Shown here: positions 11,090 to 22,019 of the stretch, piece by piece
Layout of the letters: each line of letters opens with the position of its first letter
Numbering within the stretch: the stretch's first letter is position 1
Origin: Cristatella mucedo
Taxonomy: Eukaryota; Bryozoa; Phylactolaemata; Cristatellidae
DNA length: 64,000 nt
Direction of reading: 5' to 3'
Assembly: GCA_009760855.2 (NCBI GenBank)
Contig: WPIO01000097.1
Location: 310,001 to 374,000, forward strand
Position numbers and translations under genes: made by a program
The notes under the pieces: generated by a model
The model's input: the letters and a program-made list of their open reading frames with translations, nothing else
What the model was told of the DNA's origin: nothing
The model's database searches: none

Positions 11090-12345
11090 GGAGTTAAGGT
11101 TCCGCCCTCGATGCCGTCGATCTCCGCCCTCGATCTCCACCCTCAAGGCTCCGCCCTCGATCCGTTGCTGTTCTTCATTAATACTCAACCTCTTGGAAAA
11201 GTAATTAAGGCCCGTGGAATAGGGTATTACTTTTATGCCGATGGTACGCAGCTGCATTTGTCATTCAAACCGTCGGAATCTACTGATATCAACTGATAAA
11301 CTGAATGCTTGCCTTGCCGACATTCGATCCTGGATGTCGCAAAAAAATTTTAAACTAAACGAGGGTAAAATTGGACTGCTGCTCATAGGTCACACTGAAC
11401 ACTTGGCTTGACAAGAAGGCTTTGCTTTACTAATAGGTGATGCTGATGTGCGACCATCACCATGTGCTCGGAATTTAGGTGCCGTCTTCGACAGCTGCCT
11501 AAATTTGGAAAGCTTCGTTATGAAGACTGCTTTCACACCTAGCGATCAAGTCCCATCCTTATCTAAGATTAGAAACTGTCGTCCATGGTGGCTTGCACAA
11601 AATTTAACTAGCTCCTTAGTTCTGTCTCGGCTGAATTATTTTAATTCCCTTTTGCCTTGGCTACCGAAAAAGTCACTAGCCACTGCAGCTGGCAATGAAT
11701 ATGGCTGCAAGGCTAGTTTGCAAATTCCAGAGGTTTGACCATTTGTCTCCTTTGCTAAAAGTGCTAGGGTGGCTGCCGGTTGATCAACGGATACAGATCA
11801 AAGTTCTTACGCTGACGCACAAGGCTCGCTCAGGCTTGGCTCCTTCATACATAGCTGAACTGCTGCACCAGTTTCAGCCTCCTCGTGCCCTCAGGTCCTG
11901 TAAGGACAATAAATTAGCTGTTCCATTCCTCCATAACTAGTTTTTCTATTAATAAGCAAATTTCCAAGACTGAAAATGTTTGACCATTTTTGGACATTCC
12001 TCCTTAAAGACCGTTGGCGACAGAAGTTTTTTTCTCTGCAGGTCCTAGACTGTGGAACTAACTTCCGCGATTCTTACACAACGACAAATACTCTCGTGCT
12101 GCCAACTACGGCACATCCTTACAAGACGTCCTGAGCTGCTACTTCCGAGCTATTCACTACCTCAATCGCTCCTCTGACTCTGCTATGCTTCCCACTTTCT
12201 CTTTGCTGCGTGAGATGAAGTCTGTTGGCTACCGAATACGTACCGAAAGCCGCTTAGGCTGTGAGTTCGCTGTACAAAACTCTCCTGCTTAACACCTACA
12301 TAGTCTTTGTGGCTTTGTGGAGTTAAGGACGGAGACACATTCCAA
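11090..12345 (+). mobile_element. L2-B LINE, 5'-truncated and mutated
   Basis: It starts within the RT core. [17 protein letters not shown] replaces the [17 protein letters not shown] of the copy at 58130, so the second catalytic Asp is changed to Gly. It continues through [13 protein letters not shown], the thumb region (LGWLPVDQRIQIKVLTLTHKAR) and the C-terminus, and ends near the family terminus GTGGAGTTA..GGAGA. An insertion of about 60 bp at about 11940-12000 and several frameshifts are present. Confidence 0.88.
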
Positions 12346-13299
12346 TACACTAAATTACACCGGCGAATGATCGGACTCGAGACACCCTAGATCTTGAGGT
12401 CACGCAACCAGTTTTCACTGGGGAGGGGCAGGAACTGGTGGCTGACGGGAAAGATTCTAGCCTGGGTTCGAACCGGGTTCGAAGAATTCGCTGGGTGGTT
12501 TATTTATTGGTGGTAGAGCAGGGTTTGACGAATTCGCGAAATCCATGGCAGTCCACTCTAATTTGGCTACAATTGACCAGACATTTAGGAGATTTCTCTT
12601 TGCTGCATACTCTATTTGTTTGCTCTCTGGAAATGCTATTTCTTTTACTAGCTCTCGATCACTGCATTGCAATCAACGGAAATGGCCTTGCTAATGCAGC
12701 AATATTCTGCAATCCATCGAAAATTGACCACAAATAGGCTGTACAAAGCTAAAGATATACATCGAATATGACATCACACTGTTTTTAAAGTGCCATCATG
12801 CCATTTGAACCCAATAAATGGGTTCAGTTTCGGGCAATGTCCTTCAAAAGGCGACAAAGTAAAGCCTGGCCAGTTTTTAGTGTAGTGTAGCTGATAAAGA
12901 TCTTGGGCCAGGCGATTGTAGACAACAGCTGTGCATCATATGAGAATTCCCATATACAATTTCAATAATTGTTGGTTTGTATACTTTAAAGAGAATTAAG
13001 TTCAACAAGCAGTTAAAATTTGACCGTAGCCGTTTCCGGTTTGTGTCAATTTGTTTGTGGTTATTAGCTGATTAAAGTTGCGTTGCTTTTAAGTAATGGC
13101 CCTTATGTGTGCAGCTTATTCAAAGAGAAAGAGAATTCCCGAAACCATAAAATACTTAACTGACTCAAATCATACTGTATTGCTACATGCGTCAAGTTTT
13201 TAACTTAACCTAGCCAATTTCTTGTGGACAGTGAGATATGCACTGGATACTGCCTTAGAAAGTGGGCAATCGCCGAGAACGAACTTGTTCGTTGCTTGA
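12346..13299. other. mostly unassigned; one inverted satellite-like unit
   Basis: At about 12640-12780 the complement of the satellite monomer described at 13300-16040 can be read (CAATCCATCGAAAATTGACC, then GCAATCAACGG). The remainder shows no recognisable feature. Confidence 0.45.
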
Positions 13300-13599
13300 A
13301 ATGGTGGGAGTTCCCTTTAAACCGATTCCTATGTAAATTGAAATCAATATTAAAGCTTCGCACTGTCATTTTCTTGACGATTACCGACGGATAATGGATT
13401 TATCATACCCCTAGCCTTAGCAATCAATTGCTGTGTATTGCCAACGATTTTCGAGAAAAACAGCGTAACAATTCTACGGTTTCGCTTTGTATTAATCAAT
13501 GACAATTGTAGCTTCTTAAGCCAATGTGTGGTCGATTTTCCACGGATTGCCATATTTTCCGGGGCCATTGACGTCGATTTTCGTGCATTGCTCTTGATT

Positions 13600-13682
13600 G
13601 TAAAGTGCCTAGAAAGAGAGTTGGTTCTCTGAAGGCGCTAAATCAAATGCAGTATTCTTTATTATTATTATTATTGCTCTCA
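13600..13682 (+). mobile_element. L2-A 3'-end fragment inside the satellite array
   Basis: It contains TAAAGTGCCTAGAAAGAGA, then TTCTCTGAAGGCGCT and an ATT tail, which is the complete L2-A terminal hairpin. It interrupts one satellite monomer, whose two halves (CTCTTGATTG and CTCTCAATTGTACG) flank it. Confidence 0.8.
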
Positions 13683-14475
13683 ATTGTACGTTCGCGATTG
13701 GTTGAAAGGATGCAGTTGCACTTTTAATACAGAGCCTTGCAATAAGCAAGAATAGTTTGATCTTGTCCTACCAGCTTTGTGTCTAATGGAAACCGAGCAT
13801 CAGAGATTGCCATACGTTTTCGGGCCATTGCATTCGATTTCAATCCATTGCCGGAGATTGAACACGGATAATGGGTTGAAAGTATGTGCAAGCATAGCGA
13901 ACGTCACGTGGAATGATGATTGGAGCTTTGAACCGCCAACTTCTAGTCAATCTGAAACAGATTGCGGTAGAAGCCGGGTCACTGCCCGTCGATTACCATG
14001 CATTACTCTCAGTTGTACGTTCGCAATTAGTTAAAAAAAAATGCGGCTGCACTTTCCATACAGCGTGATGTAATATGCAAGACAGGTGTAATATTTTTCC
14101 AGCAGTTTTTGGACTATTTGTAACCGTTATGGGTAGGCGTATTGTCCCGGGCTATTACCGTCGATTGCTATGCTTAGCCGTCACAATTGAACGGACACAA
14201 TTGGTGAAAATTATGCTCGGGTACACTAAACGCTACGAAAAGTAAGAGCAGCTGTTTCATGCAGCCGATCTTGTCAATTGTCCACGGATTGCGGTATTTG
14301 CTTGACAATTGCTGTTGATTTCCGTGCGTTGCTCACAGTTAGCGAACAAAGCAGCTTAAAGATATTGTGTGTTCACATTGGACGCAGCGAAATGTTATAC
14401 GTCACCACAATAAAGCTTCGGGCCGCCCATTTCTCGTCGATTTGCCGTGGGTTGGGGTACTGGCTCTTACCATTA

Positions 14476-14632
14476 AAAAACATAAGTGTAATTCATTTGT
14501 ATAGCGCCCCAAGAGAACTTAATCTCTATTCAGGCGCTTCACATACGCCTCGGGGCTCGAGCCCACGACCTTAGCCAGACCTCGGTAGGGGTGAGCACCT
14601 TAACCGCTCGACCAAACCAGCTAGGTGACTTG
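14476..14632 (-). mobile_element. SINE-2, best copy
   Basis: On the minus strand the order is: A-box-like TGGTTTGGTCGAGCGG, a ACCGAGGTCTGGC segment, B-box-like GGGCTCGAGCC, then a tail GAAGCGCCTGAATAGAGATT and TTCTCTTGGGGCGCTAT ending in ACAAATGAATTA. The tail reproduces the L2-A 3' hairpin. The element is inserted in a satellite monomer. Confidence 0.82.
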
Positions 14633-16040
14633 CTGCCGATTGCCATGCATTTTGACAATGAACTAGCAAAATAGCTTGAAAATCCTACGGTTTCACTCTG
14701 AACACAATAAAATCGTGTACGCAATGGCACTTGGAGCTTCGTGAAGCTTATTTCCCGTCGAATTGCCGAAGATTATGGTGGATTGCTGCTTCGAGCCGAG
14801 CCGTTGCCCTAGATTGCAATGAACTACCCGAGATTGTACGAGCGAAATTAGTTTAAATGATGCAGCCGCACTTTAAGCAAAGTGATTTGTAATATGCAAT
14901 TAAAATTGAACCATTAAGAAGGCGATTTCCGGTCGTTTTTCGGCGGATCGAAGTGAATTGCGGTATTGGCAAGGCTATTGCAGTCGATTCCAGTGCATTG
15001 CCGCAGAATGGTCGAGGCAACTGCAGTAAAATTGTGCGAGTACAGAATAACCAGATTAGATCAACGTGCAATCATAACTAGAGCTTATAGTGTACGCTTT
15101 CTGGTCGCTTTCCGACGTATAAAGGTGGATTGCGGTATGGAATTGGGCCGTTGCAGTCGATTGCAGTGAATAGCATGAGAACGCGCATGCACAATGGAAT
15201 GAAATTTTGAGGGTGCAATTTAAACTGAGTCTAGTCTTATATGCAATGCAAATTAGAGCTTCAGTTTGATGATTTGAAGTGTATTAGAGTATTTATATAT
15301 TATATAGAGTATATATTAGTGTTACAGTATTTGCCCAGGCCATTTCGGGCGATTGCCTCATATTGCCAGAGAGCGCGGGAGCAGAATTTTTTTTATTTTA
15401 CGTGGGTGTGGACACAATACAGTGCACTCTAATATGCAATAAAAACTGGAGCTCGGTTTAATCTATTTCTAGTCGTTTTGGGGTGGTTGCGGTCGATTGC
15501 AGTGGGTCGTGGTATTGGCCTGGGTCATTACAGTTAATTGCAGCGTATTGCACGGGAACCCCGTGCCAACGCGAGTCAAATTGTGTAAGTATAATTTTCA
15601 CAGAGTTTACTGTAATATGCAATCCAAAAAGGAGCTTTTGTACAGGAGTTTTTCGTTCTGCGGTGGAATTCAGTGGATAGCGGTTTTGGCCCCGGGTCGC
15701 TGCAATCTATATCAGTGAACTTCGTGAGAAAGCGTGAGCGAAATAGTGCGAAATCTTGTGGGTACACATAAAATGTAGCGTAGTGTTATATTCCAACTTT
15801 TTGAGCTTTGCGAAGCTGATTTGTTTTGAATTTGGGACGAACTAAAGTAGATTGCGATGGATTGTGGTGAATTTCGGTACAGGCCTCCGCCTTTGCAGCT
15901 CATTTACATGAGTGTGCCTGTGAATGACATGAAATTTGATGGATATTTAAAATAAAAGATGTACTGCAATAGTAACTCGAAATTTGATCTCGACAATGCC
16001 AATTTCTGGTAAATGTTAGCCTTATTAGAGTGGATTACAA

Positions 16041-16364
16041 TAATTTGTTGAACTCGGAGAGCGGAGACTTGGGAAGCAGCCAACTAATCAGGAACAGACT
16101 CAAAAGAGCAACATGGATGCCGCCTTCGTAGATGCGTTGTTTTGGCAGACCAGTCTGTGTAATTGCATGAGTTCGGAATACGGTAATATATTGATAACGA
16201 AAGATGCCTGTAGAAGGATATTAGCTAAATTTTAGATAACGTTTACGTAAGCGTATATTGGCAGTGGCATATACATGATTGAAGATGGCCTCTGCTCAAT
16301 TTCCATTAGCCCTCTTACGAGAAACAGAAGGAGGTTCACCCTTACAAAATGAAATAATAGTAAA
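16041..16364. other. unassigned flank of the satellite array
   Basis: The last recognisable satellite motifs fade out near 16040. Nothing else is identifiable here. Confidence 0.35.
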
Positions 16365-16545
16365 ATAATAGTTTATTTAACAACCTCTTTTGTATAGCGA
16401 CAGAAGAGCCTTTACGGCTATCACCACCGCTTCCAGCTACAATAAAGGATCGCTCAGTGCAGGATTCGAACCCACAACCTCGGGACCGAGGTCGCGATAA
16501 GCAACCGCCTTATCTAGTGTTCCATCACTGCGTCGTGCCATGTAA
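16365..16545 (-). mobile_element. SINE-1
   Basis: The minus strand shows tRNA-like sequence with the B box GGTTCGAATCCTG, the palindrome GACCTCGGTCCCGAGGT, a CAAGCGGTGGTGATAGC-like body, GGCTCTTC, and a tail complementary to TTTAACAACCTC at the left. Confidence 0.8.
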
Positions 16546-16838
16546 AAGTGATTATACAGGCTACAGCCGATGACGAAGGCTAGTCTCGACTCAGAACTGT
16601 CCCTGATGTTGAAGAGGCTCGTGTGACGCTATTTTGCACTCGAAACGGGTCTTGGTCTAGCGCCGAAGGCCGGACTTTCAACGATGTAAACCCAGCTTGA
16701 AGCCCAGCACAGCGAGCATTTTAAAAGTGTGCCCGTGAGGCTTAAAGCCTGGCGATATCAAGAACGTGTATACTTGGAAGTCGCTAGGCACACTCTATCG
16801 ATTGGACGCCTGTGGATATCCTACCTACATGTGGTAAG

Positions 16839-17237
16839 CAGTGACGGAGCCAGGATTTTCATCTGGGGAAGACCTGAACAAACTGTATGGGCATAAACGG
16901 TTATGTTGCTCATAAAATAGTATTGGCTTTGCTTTCGAAAACGATTAGGCATCAGCAACCTTTATTGGTGTTTTCCAGGCTTTAGTCAAGGATGAGCTTG
17001 ACCAAGACCTGCAACATTTGTATGTAGGGGGCAAGACCTACGAGATTTTTTTCATATAGACTAGCTAGACCCATAATAAATTAAATATTATAGCACAAAG
17101 TCGTTGCGTTAGTTCGACTCAGACGCGACAGTTGCTTATTGAGTGAAATTATGAAATAATTAAGTCGTGGTGACCGTCGAGAGCATAAAGGAGGGTGATG
17201 GTCAGTTCTCCCCCTGCCCCTCTCCTGGATCTGCCTG
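16839..17237. mobile_element. non-autonomous hAT-type DNA transposon
   Basis: The left end CAGTGACGGAGCCAGG and the right end CCTGGATCTGCCTG are imperfect inverted repeats. They are flanked by the 8-bp sequences GTGGTAAG (16831-16838) and ATGATAAG (17238-17245), which differ by two G/A transitions, as a decayed 8-bp target duplication would. The element is 399 bp with no transposase frame. Eight-bp duplications and CAG-type ends are characteristic of the hAT superfamily. The duplication is imperfect, so confidence is moderate. Confidence 0.6.
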
Positions 17238-17452
17238 ATGATAAGGTATGTAGCAGTAGTTGAGGCAGCATTAGTTTAGGTGAGGCAGCTGACAAATGTC
17301 GCATGAGTGTCCCACTCGCACGTCATGTCTTTTCAGCTGCTTTTCGCATCTAATTCAAAGCTATTAACTTCCTCAAACTGCCCCAGTGAGTCTGGTATGT
17401 ACCTAAATGAGGTCGAATTTGAATGCTAATAACTATACATGTATTGCATCTT

Positions 17453-17889
17453 AGCTCATACGGTCATTTGTGCATAGAGGCTGTTCAGTTTCTGCCATGG
17501 GCCCAGTGCCCGTAGCAGCCTGTTCAACATTGTGCCCAGCGTCTGTTTTCATTTACAATGAACAAGAATAAACACGTTTTGGAGCTACCTTTTTGGCTTA
17601 GGGTTTAGGATTTTAGGATTAGTATTTAGAGCCTTTGTTTTTGAGCTTATGCTGTAGGGTTTAATGGTTAGAATTTGTATTTTTTGTTTGAGGGTTTAGG
17701 TTTTAGGTTTTAGGATTTTGTGCCTAAGTTAGAGAGAGAAACTCTACACTACAAAAGATATCTCAAAAAGCGTTTTTTTTAATGTAAATACAAACAAACG
17801 CTGCTGGCCATGTTGAACAGCCAGTTATGGGCACTGTACCCATAGCAGAAACTGACCTGGCTCTATGCACAAATGTCGCCATATTAGCT
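17453..17889. repeat. fold-back element with telomere-like core
   Basis: The left arm (about 17453-17596) and right arm (about 17752-17889) are inverted copies. For example, CATTTGTGCATAGAG on the left matches CTCTATGCACAAATG on the right, and GTTCAACATTGTGCCCAGCG matches CGCTGCTGGCCATGTTGAAC. The central 155 bp or so contains degenerate TTTAGGG and TTTTAGG units (GGGTTTAGGATTTTAGGATT, GGGTTTAGGTTTTAGGTTTT). No coding sequence and no convincing target duplication were found. Confidence 0.7.
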
Positions 17890-18689
17890 GTATATCTTGC
17901 CACGGTGAAATCGTGAGTGCTGCCTCCCTCAAGCTAGAAGAGGCAGTCCGAGCTGATACAAATACATAGCACCTGGACAACCGGCATAGGGCGATTTTCA
18001 AAAGACCAGCTATCAGTCAATAGCTACAAGAAACAAACTTGCGTCTATATGGCTCTGAAGTGGTGATTCTTTATCTTATTTTATGTTTATGCTCGAACTG
18101 ATTAAGGCTAAAACACTAAACCGGATGACAGAGATCGTTCCGCTATACAATATCAAGTAGCATCGAGTTCATAAATGCAACAGTTGACAGTGTAAAAACT
18201 GAGATGGGGCCAGTATCAATTGCTGTAAACTAATTTTCCTTGCTGACCCCGTGTGTTTTAGCTGTCAAACGCGCAGCAGAAATCAGCATTTGTGCCAAAG
18301 GCAATGGAACCTCTGTACTGCGAGAGGTTGCTACTGTTTTACTTTGTTGTCTTCTCTGCAGTATTCCGTCTCTTTGAGAGTGGGCTGCATTGAGGCTCAG
18401 GCCCGGCGATTTGGTCCACAGTTATTTATATTATATATTTATATGCGAAGTTATTTCGACCAAGCCTTTCCAGCGCCACCAAAGCCGTGCACTCTAGCAG
18501 CTGAGGCAAACGAAACTGCTAAGCTGAGACATGTGGTAGGTGCCCGCAGCTGATTTTTGGCGCATCTCGAGTCCGTATTTATGTCTCACTTCGTAAATGA
18601 GCTAGCGCCTAGACATCTGAGAGGCGTTGATTTAAGTCGATGGCGTCATAAGACTACCACTCGACATTGTGCAAAGAGTGGCTCAGCTA
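17890..18689. other. unassigned stretch
   Basis: No gene or repeat is recognised. A 100-codon + frame (18251-18553) lacks an ATG start and any domain. Confidence 0.35.
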
Positions 18690-19170
18690 GAAGAAGAATA
18701 ATAATACACTTGATAAAGCGCCCTCAGAGAACTCAATCTCTTTCTAGGCGCTTTATATTTGCTGCAAAGGAAGCACGATCGAATGGAGAGTGGAAATATC
18801 ATGCTTGATAAACTACATGAATAACATGGTTAGGGGTGACATGCGCATGGTCAACATGCAAGTGTGGTTAGTGGCAGCATGCAACAGTATCAGCACACAT
18901 ACGCATATAAAGGACGAATCACAGGGACCCACTAAATTCTGTCCTAAATAGGTGCGTTTTTATTTTTGAATGCGGTCAAGTCAGGGGATGCCGTGCCTCA
19001 AGTCGGGAGTGAATACCAGTCTTTGGGAGCATACGAATTAAAGGCATGGTCTCCAAATGATTTGAGTTTTGTACGATGTATAGGTAAACAGTCAGTTTCC
19101 AAAAAGCAGGCGGTACGATGCTTTGCCTGGTGTGGGAGTAGATCTGATAGGTAGGCTGGAGCCAAAGAAT
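18690..19170 (-). mobile_element. L2-A LINE, 3'-terminal part
   Basis: An ATT tail is followed by the complement of the terminal hairpin (AAAGCGCCCTCAGAGAAC, then CTCTTTCTAGGCGCTTT), the 3' UTR, and the end of the RT frame (minus-strand LHSLAPAYLSDLLPHQAKH, LKSFGDHAF). It is heavily 5'-truncated. Confidence 0.9.
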
Positions 19171-19429
19171 GAAGATGAAGAAGTTGGTCTCCACTAGCTT
19201 CGCCCACTGTGAATGGTGCAACAACCAGTTTATCAACGGTCTAAGTGGTGTTCAGTTCAGTTTTGTTCCAGTTCAGCAATGCATAGTGGCCTTGTTTCTT
19301 TCTGCAATACATGCTTAACGGGACTACGGTTGAAGTCTTGCTAAACATAGGGTTATAATTATATTTTTTGGCAGCTGATTATCCGCTCACCATGAATCTG
19401 AAGCGGCGCTGGTTTTCAGTTCGAGCGAA

Positions 19430-20720
19430 ATCTATATGTGGCGACCCTATTTACGTTCGTGGTGAAACCATTGTCAGAGTTCACTTAGAGATCGCGGAAC
19501 CATTGTCAGAGTTCATTTAGAGATCACGGTCAATTACAGACATTTTGTGGTCGTGGAAAACATGACGACCCAGCAATTTTTGGTGTAGACTTCCTTAGAA
19601 CACTTACTGAGTGAGAAATAGCTTGCGGTACATTATACTTCAGTAGAAATGATGCCCAACACAATTCTCTTCCAAATAATACGGTACAGAGAAACAGAGG
19701 CAGCAGCTAACGAGTTTGTGTACGAAAAATTGCCAAGTATTCACCCAAAGCTAGAGGGATTCGGGAAAGTATAATTAAATGCAACATGACATTCAGCTGC
19801 AGCCACAAGCAGTGCTGGCGCGACAGTGCCCTAGGCGAATTCCACTCGCACTACAGACCACAGCTAAGATGAAACTCGCTGAGATGCTGAACGATGGCAT
19901 CATCGAACGATCGACCATTCCGTTGGCATCACCCTTAGTGATCGTCAGAAAGCACTCGGGTGACCTGAGAATTCGTGGCAAAGCAAACTCAATGAGATCA
20001 CCGTGAGGGGCAGCTACGCATTACCCAATCTCACGGAGACGCTGGGCCGTTGGACTGTATTCACAATGCAAGTTCTTAAGAACCCCGACATGGCATCCGG
20101 TTACTACCAAATTAAGGTCTCTGCAGCAAATAGACCGAAATCAGCGTTTGCATCACCCTATGGCTTCTACCAGTATTTGTGCATGCCATTCGGATTCAAC
20201 AATGTCTTAGGTACATTTCAGCGTGTCTTCAACGGCCTCATTCGTGTGCTTGACACAGATTATGTCCTGGCATACGTCGACGACTTCGTTTGCTTCTGCG
20301 AAACTTGGAATGATCGCATAGCTAGCCTTGATAGAGTTATAAGCCTGTTCAGGTCATCTGGGTAAAACCTCTCTGGAAAAGGTGCTGCTTTGCCCAACAG
20401 GAAGTTGCTTTCCTGGGACACGTCGTGTCTGCAGGAGGCTTTAGATCAAAGCCACGAAAAGTGTCAAGTCATCTCCAACTGGCGAGTACCTAAAGATGCT
20501 GGAGAACTTCCAAGCTTCCTGAGACTACGGCTTTTTATTGTAAGTTCAACCCGAATTAAGCCCACTTTCTGCTGTGCTCTGTGACTAGCTGAAGCAGTTC
20601 AAGTTGTTGAATGTACATAGGCTTTCGACAAATTCAAAAAGCTGCTCATCGACGGGATGCTGCTGAAGCTCCCAGATCCAGACCTTTCGTTCGGCGCAAC
20701 TTGTGAAGCTTCCTCAGTGG
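19430..20720 (+). pseudogene. Ty3/Gypsy pol remnant: protease, RT, start of RNase H
   Basis: Across several frames the + strand reads as follows. There is a protease end (AIFGVDFLRT, about 19575-19605). The RT N-terminus follows (RRIPLALQTTAKMKLAEMLN, IIERSTIPLASPLVIVRK). The fingers and palm are GSYALPNLTETL, DMASGYYQIKVS, CMPFGFNN and YVDDFVCFCE; the last is the catalytic box, with YVDD intact. Then FAQQEVAFLGHVVSAGGF, the RT/RNase H boundary. The frame is broken at least at about 19610, 19980, 20365 and 20520. The YVDD box and the FLGHVVS segment are typical of Ty3/Gypsy elements. No LTRs were found around it. Confidence 0.85.
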
Positions 20721-21077
20721 CGGTTTTTACCTGGTCCCGGCGCTAAAATTCAACCTCACTGGCGAAGCCCGTACGTCGTTAAACTCAAGGTCGGTGACTT
20801 TTGGTATCTAATAAGAAATGGAAGGGCGAGACCTTTCGTTGCATGCTGTGACCATATGTCTCGCTTTAAAGAACTGAAACTGATGACTGATGAAGAACAC
20901 ACACTTCAGGATAATCAGGATAACAGTCACGAAGCACAGCAACCAGCGTCCATAGAGGATCGTTCGGATACTACCGCTGCTTTGCCCAGCATTGTCTACG
21001 TGCTCGGCCCTAATCGGCTCTTCCAGCTGTTGCAAACTCTATTGCAAACCACAGCCTGTCGTCATCTGCTACCATAG
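20703..21077 (+). pseudogene. Ty3/Gypsy integrase C-terminal tail, fused after a deletion
   Basis: A 124-codon frame begins with sequence shared with the RNase H start and runs into GPGAKIQPHWRSPYVVKLK and VGDFWYLIRNGRARPFV. That is the integrase C-terminal chromatin/DNA-binding region just before the 3' end of pol. The RNase H core and the integrase zinc-finger and catalytic domains are missing, so an internal deletion near 20725 joined the two ends. Confidence 0.75.
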
Positions 21078-21379
21078 ATCTGGACCAACTTAGCAGTTGG
21101 GTGTTAAATCAACTCATTCATAAATACTAGGTCACGGGCTGTCAAACCTGCGGTTCGCTGCGTAACTATGTGTCTGACTAAATCCTCATGCCATCGTTTG
21201 GGGGAAAAGAGAGGGTGAGAAGTTGTAACATTACATTGGTACGTGAGGGGGTTAAGGCTGAAGTGATTCCCAGGCTACGTCAACAAAGGCTCGTGTGTAC
21301 TACTGCGGTTTTCTATTGCACTGTCCATATTCAGAAGGGCTGTAACGTCGCATTGGCCGCATAAAACCACTTGTAGGCG

Positions 21380-22005
21380 AGCTGCGCTGGTTCAGTATCA
21401 AGTTGCCCATTGACTTCAAGGTTTTGTTACTTTTGTCATACTTGTGGGCTCCTCTATTCTCTTGACCTGCACTGGCTACTAGTCAAGCAACGGATTGGCT
21501 TCAAGGTTTTGTCGCTCACTTTCAGGTCACTTCATTCTTTGGCTCCAGCCTATCTGTCAGATATACTACCCCATCAGGCCAAGCATCATACTACCCGCTT
21601 TTCGGAATCCAACAGTCTACAAATACCTCATACAAACCTTAAATCCTTTGGAGACCGTGCATTTAGTTCGTATGCTCCCAAAGCCTGAACTCCCTCCCGA
21701 ACTGCGTCAGAACATCCCCTGACCTGACCACATTTAAAAGGAACCTAAAAACACACCTATTTAGGACAGCATTTAGTGGGTCCCTGTGATTCGTCCTTGA
21801 TGTGCTTATGCGTGCTGACACTGTGCATGCTGCCACTAACCACATTTGCATGCTGACCCTGTGCATGTCACCCCTAACCATGTTCTTCATGTTTATCAAG
21901 CATGATATTACACACCATTCAATCACGCGTCCCTTTGCAGCGAATGTAAAGCTCATAGAAAGATATTGAGTTCTCTGAGGGTGCTTTATCAAATGCATTA
22001 TTATT
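21380..22005 (+). mobile_element. L2-A LINE, 5'-truncated
   Basis: The RT thumb and C-terminal region is open at 21410-21688 (LHWLLVKQRIGFKVLSLTF, LKSFGDRAFSSYAPKA). The standard 3' UTR, hairpin and ATT tail follow. A deletion shifts the frame just before the C-terminus (SLPNCVRT-like remnant). Confidence 0.9.
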
Positions 22006-22019
22006 TTAATTATTATTAT

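Larger units (their letters stand above)
13300..16040 (+). repeat. highly diverged tandem satellite array, monomer about 175 bp
   Basis: Successive units share a recurring order of motifs: TGTAATATGCAAT, then a GGAGCTT-like block, then GGTCGTTTTCGGCGGATTG, then GCGGTATTGGCC, then CATTGCAGTCGATT, then CAGTGCATTGC, then a GAAATTGTGCGA-like end. Recognisable unit starts lie near 13738, 13905, 14069, 14232, 14400, 14705, 14889, 15070, 15240, 15435, 15613 and 15790, giving spacings of about 150-195 bp once insertions are subtracted. The units are strongly diverged, so homogenisation stopped long ago. A SINE-2 and an L2-A tail interrupt the array. Confidence 0.7.
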
